Shown here: positions 5,267 through 8,294 of the stretch, in pieces
Layout: every line of letters starts with the position of its first letter
Position numbering within the stretch: position 1 is the first letter of the stretch
NCBI GenBank assembly: GCA_012270625.1
Contig: JAAXHZ010000023.1
Span: 1-8,294 of the forward strand
Origin: Dehalococcoidia bacterium
GTDB taxonomy: Bacteria > Chloroflexota > Dehalococcoidia > SAR202 > UBA11138
DNA length: 8,294 bases
Reading direction: 5' to 3'
Made by a program: the position numbers and the translations under genes
Notes under the pieces: model-generated
Database searches by the model: none
The model's input: only the letters and a program-made list of their open reading frames with translations
What the model was told of the DNA's origin: nothing

Positions 5267-6262
5267 CTACTCAGACCTGGGCTCACGGCCCATTAGGTTC
5301 TGGACCGCCTGTGATACCGATACGCCGCCGAACATGATGCTGTAGGTGGCCTGGGCAATAGGCATCTCTACGCCGAGAGTCGCGGCGAGATCGAGAGCGG
5401 CGCGGGTTGTGTCCACTCCCTCGGCGACGCTCTGCATCTTGGAGCGTATCTGATCGAGCGACTTGCCGGCCGCTATCTGTGTTCCGACGTAGTGGTTTCT
5501 GCTCAGAGCGCTCATACATGTCGCAACTAGGTCACCCATACCTGCCAACCCCGCGAACGTGGCTGGGTTGGCTCCTGCGGCGACGCCGAGTCGCGCGATC
5601 TCCGCGAGTCCGCGGGTGATTATCGTGGCCTTGGAGTTGTCTCCGAATCCCATGCCGTCGCAGATGCCCGCGCCCAGTGCGATGATGTTCTTGAGCGCGC
5701 CGCATAGCTCGACGCCGATGAGGTCGTCGTTGGTATAGACGCGAAAGACCGACGAGTTGATGATGCTCTGGGCTTCAGCAGCCGCGTTGGCGTCGGCCGA
5801 AGCGATCACAGTAGAAGCAGGCATGGAGCTGACGATCTCGCGAGCGAGATTGGGGCCTGACAGGGCACAGACGCCGTGGGCTATCGACGGTATCTCTTCG
5901 TCCAGCACCTGGCTCATTCGCTTGCCACTGGACAGCTCCAGACCCTTGACGGCGCTGACGACAATTGTGTCGTTTGGAATAGCATGTGCGACAGCGCTGG
6001 CGTTGGCTCTCAGCGTCTGGGATGGGACGGCGAATATGGTGAGGTCCGCGGAATCATGGGCCTGTACAGGATCGGCGAGCGCGTGCATCGAGTTTGGGAA
6101 CGGGACACCAGGGACGAACCGGGAATTCTCCCTAGCCGCTTCGAGACCGGCAGCCTCTGTCTCTGTGCGGGCGAGCAGCCGGACATCGTGTCCCCGTCTT
6201 GCGAGGATGATGCCGAGCGTCGTTCCCCAGCTTGTGGCACCGATGGCTGTGACAATGGCCAT
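5267..6262 (-). CDS. gpsA: Glycerol-3-phosphate dehydrogenase [NAD(P)+]
   Basis: GpsA reduces dihydroxyacetone phosphate to sn-glycerol 3-phosphate, the backbone for phospholipids, in the cytoplasm. The 331-residue protein is of normal length. Visible motifs are the N-terminal dinucleotide loop GATSWGTT (8-15), FAVPSQ (77-82), VKGLE (105-109, K106), SGPN (135-138), ALKN with the expected catalytic Lys at 191, GMGDLVATC (241-249), SRNHYVG (254-260) and VAEGV (279-283). The usual loop is GxGSWGT; here the second Gly is Thr10, which I believe recurs in Chloroflexota relatives. The ATG at 6260-6262 follows a strong GGAGGT site (plus-strand 6270-6275) with 7 bases of spacing. The gene abuts the LysE-type exporter downstream, and 79 bases separate it from the 162-residue gene upstream on the same strand. 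I see no clear promoter in that gap. Confidence 0.95.
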   Translation of the reverse strand: MAIVTAIGATSWGTTLGIILARRGHDVRLLARTETEAAGLEAARENSRFVPGVPFPNSMHALADPVQAHDSADLTIFAVPSQTLRANASAVAHAIPNDTIVVSAVKGLELSSGKRMSQVLDEEIPSIAHGVCALSGPNLAREIVSSMPASTVIASADANAAAEAQSIINSSVFRVYTNDDLIGVELCGALKNIIALGAGICDGMGFGDNSKATIITRGLAEIARLGVAAGANPATFAGLAGMGDLVATCMSALSRNHYVGTQIAAGKSLDQIRSKMQSVAEGVDTTRAALDLAATLGVEMPIAQATYSIMFGGVSVSQAVQNLMGREPRSE

Positions 6263-6269
6263 TCAGCGG

Positions 6270-6275
6270 ACCTCC
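6270..6275 (-). promoter_or_regulatory. Strong Shine-Dalgarno of gpsA
   Basis: The minus strand reads GGAGGT seven bases before the gpsA ATG. It is the strongest ribosome site in the window and fixes the gpsA start, unlike most other starts here, which have weak sites. Confidence 0.8.
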
Positions 6276-6341
6276 GGGGGCATTCGTTTTCATCTCTGAG
6301 GGCTGCGGTATGGTGGATAGTTCTTTGGCTAAGCGTAGTTT

Positions 6342-6830
6342 CTAGCTGCAACGAGCCGCATCTATACTCGCCATGACATTCTGAGCCGCCTCTACTGAGC
6401 TCTGCACAGCACTGAGCACGACCTTCGCGAGTGCAATTAGAGCTTGCAGTGGCATCGTCAATATATCGACGACGGCCGCCTCCACATCGCTGGTGACTTC
6501 CTTCGCTTTGTCAATCAACCCGGCCAGTCCAGTTCTCGCCTCTCCAACCTCTTCATCAGAACCTATCGTCGTCAAGAAACTCTCGGCGTTGGTCAACCAG
6601 TCCTGGAGCTGAGTCAGCAGCCTGGATCCGGTCTCCGCCAACGTCTGTGCTGGACCTAAAACTGCGCAGACATCTTCCCAAGGGATCATCACGTTGACAG
6701 CCACGACTCCTATCGCAGCAGCCAGTACGAATCCCCCGACAGCGCCCAGCCCTAACCATAAGGGCCTGTTCACTTTCACCAGACTTTCGGCATTGGTGTT
6801 TGCGCGCCTGTCTTGTTGGTTGTTTCTCAT
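6342..6830 (-). CDS. Uncharacterised single-pass membrane protein with helical extracytoplasmic part
   Basis: I do not recognise this 162-residue protein. A polar, positively charged N-terminus (about 1-22, including QQDRRANTN) is followed by one strong hydrophobic helix (about 24-48: PLWLGLGAVGGFVLAAAIGV and onward). By the positive-inside rule the rest should lie outside the cytoplasm. Residues 52-162 are Ala-, Val-, Glu- and Thr-rich and appear helical; a second stretch, about 119-143, is hydrophobic enough to be a membrane-lying or second transmembrane helix. It has two cysteines, C55 just after the helix and one next to the C-terminus. ATG 6828-6830 has a GAGG site 7 bases upstream. It lies between the secreted-protein gene and gpsA, all on one strand, so cotranscription is possible. 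A role at the cell envelope is inferred from topology only. Confidence 0.7.
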   Translation of the reverse strand: MRNNQQDRRANTNAESLVKVNRPLWLGLGAVGGFVLAAAIGVVAVNVMIPWEDVCAVLGPAQTLAETGSRLLTQLQDWLTNAESFLTTIGSDEEVGEARTGLAGLIDKAKEVTSDVEAAVVDILTMPLQALIALAKVVLSAVQSSVEAAQNVMASIDAARCS

Positions 6831-6908
6831 TCCCAGGCCTCAAAGGTCGATTGATGTATAAGTTGGGTGTGGCAAACTGACGCTGCCTACCAATCAGTCG
6901 CACACGGG

Positions 6909-8093
6909 TTACTTAGGTCGTGTGTACTCATCAGGAACGAACATGCTGCGTCCGGGTCCATGCAACGCCAGATCGGACAGATCGGGCAATGGTTTCGGAG
7001 TTTGATCGTCGGCGTCCAGGGGTATCCAACGTCCGGTGAAGAGCTGTGGGTAATATCGAGCACAATCCGATACATCTCTGAACGCCGCACCAAGTCCCCA
7101 CCATCGAAGCGTTCCGTCGGCTTCCGCTGTTCTCACAGCTTCGTCGTCGTAATTGCTCGTGGGAGGATAGGGGAAGTCGAGTATCCTTTCCAGTTCAGGG
7201 TTGTTCCTGAGCCGTCGGATAATCTCATGAGGTCGCTCCGGCAGTGTGAGGAGTTCACGGCCCGGTATGTCTATCCAGTTCATCAGTCTTACGTACTGGT
7301 TGACGGCCGTCCGTGGCGCGATGACGTCACCTTTCGGTCTCGCCTCCGCATCACGTATATGGCTGCCCATCCTGGCGTTGAACTCGTCGGCTGCCCGGTC
7401 CAAGTCCGACCAACACTCTGATCTGTACTGCTCGTTACGCTTGACAGCGTTCGACACCGACAGAGGTTCCGACCAGTAGTCCTTGCACCACTTGGATTTA
7501 TCTTCAAGGTAGAACGGGTCTGCCCATGTACGACCCAGATCTTGGCCCCACAGCGCCCGCTCTATGTCAGACATGCGGGCTGGGTCGAGTGTCGCGAATC
7601 GGGCGTATTTGATGCCGTCAAGTCTGTCCATCGCCCAGTAGTCGCATCGAACGAGATCGTCACGGCTCCTGAGTCTCGCAGTTGCGGTCGCCTCCGGAGC
7701 CGGAACCACAGTTGGAGTTGGAGTTGGGGTCGGAGTCACGGTTGGCTCTGGCGGAGGCTCAACTATGGGTGTCGGTCCCAGGGCGACCAGCGGCGTAGAG
7801 GTCACTGCTGGAGGTACAGTGGTTGGCTCACTCGAAAGGAGTGGTGCAGGTGTAGGCGCTGGTTGAGGCGTAGCTGGGGCCTGACGCATTGCCGTGAGTG
7901 GTTCTGGTGTCGGAGCTGGCTTCGCAGTGGGGGCGGGCGCTGGTTGTACCGGCTGCCGTCCGACAGTCTCGGACGTTGGCTCGCTTCCGCATGAGACTCC
8001 AGACAGGGCCAGAGACGCAGTCAGGACGACCATGGCCGCGACAGCCAGCCACCGCGCTCTTAGTGCAGACCGAACGGACAACCTGCTTCTCAC
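6909..8093 (-). CDS. Secreted protein, probable lipoprotein, with Pro/Thr-rich linker and unrecognised C-terminal domain
   Basis: The 394-residue product has an Arg-rich N-region (1-14), a hydrophobic core (15-31) and LALSGVSC (28-35). Cys35 could be the lipidation site, but Gly at -3 is not the preferred Leu, so a plain Sec signal or an unlipidated protein remains possible. Residues 38-139 form a low-complexity Pro/Thr/Ala/Glu linker, with PTPTPTPT at 121-128, typical of spacers that hold a domain away from the membrane. Residues about 140-394 look folded and rich in Trp, Tyr, Arg and Asp, with four cysteines (C150, C203, C227, C344) that could form two disulphides; I recognise no family. 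The start is GTG (8091-8093) with no clear Shine-Dalgarno; TTG at 8079-8081 is an alternative that keeps the signal. The stop is 78 bases upstream of the 162-residue gene on the same strand. Confidence 0.78.
   Translation of the reverse strand: MRSRLSVRSALRARWLAVAAMVVLTASLALSGVSCGSEPTSETVGRQPVQPAPAPTAKPAPTPEPLTAMRQAPATPQPAPTPAPLLSSEPTTVPPAVTSTPLVALGPTPIVEPPPEPTVTPTPTPTPTVVPAPEATATARLRSRDDLVRCDYWAMDRLDGIKYARFATLDPARMSDIERALWGQDLGRTWADPFYLEDKSKWCKDYWSEPLSVSNAVKRNEQYRSECWSDLDRAADEFNARMGSHIRDAEARPKGDVIAPRTAVNQYVRLMNWIDIPGRELLTLPERPHEIIRRLRNNPELERILDFPYPPTSNYDDEAVRTAEADGTLRWWGLGAAFRDVSDCARYYPQLFTGRWIPLDADDQTPKPLPDLSDLALHGPGRSMFVPDEYTRPK
7711..7746 (-). repeat. Degenerate hexamer repeat encoding Thr-Pro units
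   Basis: On the plus strand six successive hexamers read GTTGGA, GTTGGA, GTTGGG, GTCGGA, GTCACG, GTTGGC. In the minus-strand frame they encode the TP tract of the secreted protein's linker (residues 117-128). The hexamer period means a gain or loss of units keeps the frame, so linker length could vary between strains. Confidence 0.7.
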
Positions 8094-8131
8094 CTTGGAA
8101 GGGTAGATATGGGGTTAAGAGGAAGAGAACC

Positions 8132-8145
8132 CTGACATAGGTCAG
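8132..8145. promoter_or_regulatory. CTGAC-ATAG-GTCAG dyad in a divergent intergenic region
   Basis: A perfect 5-bp inverted repeat with a 4-base centre lies 39 bases upstream of the GTG of the secreted protein and 95 bases upstream of the ATG at 8241. It could be an operator shared by the two divergent genes or a small leader hairpin. No convincing -10/-35 pair is visible on either strand in the 147-bp gap (8094-8240), and I see nothing else in it. Confidence 0.3.
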
Positions 8146-8240
8146 CCTCTAATACTCTAACGATGCCCTAGACCCTTCCCAGCTGACTAGGTGGTTGCGG
8201 TCTTGATTGTTCTGTGTTTTCCGGTCAACGTCCGGCAGTC

Positions 8241-8294
8241 ATGCAGATCCAAGCGATAGAGATTTACGCCTCTCTCATCGAAGAGCCTGTCCCA
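8241..8294 (+). CDS. Start of a putative enolase-superfamily (mandelate racemase/muconate lactonizing) enzyme, partial
   Basis: An open frame of 18 codons starts at ATG 8241 and runs off the right edge: MQIQAIEIYASLIEEPVP. This matches the usual opening of enolase-superfamily capping domains, where a first strand of the type M-x-I-x-x-I-E-x-Y is followed by a short loop and a P-containing segment. These enzymes abstract a proton next to a carboxylate using Mg2+; the catalytic residues are all beyond the window. There is no strong Shine-Dalgarno. The gene faces away from the secreted-protein gene. With so few residues this is a pattern match only, and another family starting with a similar strand cannot be excluded. 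Confidence 0.5.
   Translation, partial: MQIQAIEIYASLIEEPVP

Noticed and set aside
4788..5345. 185-codon plus-strand open frame across the LysE-type gene and the end of gpsA
   Set aside because: It crosses a gene boundary antisense to two recognisable proteins and has low-plausibility composition.
7680..7970. CRISPR-like or minisatellite array in the GTTGG-rich stretch
   Set aside because: The repetitive look comes from Pro/Thr codons of the linker in an open reading frame; there are no conserved repeats with unique spacers.

Overview
The window looks like ordinary chromosome from a moderately GC-rich bacterium. My best guess is Chloroflexota, in or near Dehalococcoidia/SAR202. That rests on remembered lineage habits, not on a marker gene: a Uma2-type nuclease fragment, a GpsA whose nucleotide-binding loop reads GATSWGTT, a DnaJ directly followed by prmA, a (TP)n-linker secreted protein, and what appears to be the first 18 residues of an enolase-superfamily enzyme, a family known to be expanded in SAR202. 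I see no rRNA, tRNA, CRISPR array, transposon, phage gene or recognisable defence island.

Left part (1-1300, minus strand): the N-terminal 106 codons of a Uma2-family (DUF820) PD-(D/E)XK protein run off the left edge. Upstream of it is panC (pantothenate synthetase), separated by a short gap holding a hairpin and a TATAAT box.

Centre left (1301-4537): a 302-bp AT-rich divergent control region separates panC (minus) from a plus-strand set. This set is dnaJ (chaperone), prmA (L11 methyltransferase, start overlapping the dnaJ stop by one base) and an uncharacterised 276-residue protein. That protein has a very basic N-terminal tail, a globular core and three C-terminal copies of Leu-Trp-Thr-Pro. 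The dnaJ promoter is the best in the window (TTGTCG-N17-TATAAT), with a 13-bp palindrome just after the expected transcription start. The three genes fit one transcription unit around protein folding and translation.

Centre right (4592-6262, minus strand): gpsA (glycerol-3-phosphate dehydrogenase, phospholipid precursor) is followed without a gap by a LysE/RhtB-type exporter. The exporter converges on the 276-residue gene.

Right part (6342-8294): two unrecognised envelope-type proteins lie on the minus strand: a 162-residue single-pass membrane protein, and a 394-residue secreted protein, probably a lipoprotein, with a roughly 100-residue Pro/Thr/Ala linker and a C-terminal domain with four cysteines. 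A 147-bp intergenic region follows, then the plus-strand start of the putative enolase-superfamily gene at the right edge.

The least explained items are the LWTP-repeat protein, the two envelope proteins, and the dyads in the panC/dnaJ control region. None amounts to a clear new system from this window alone.
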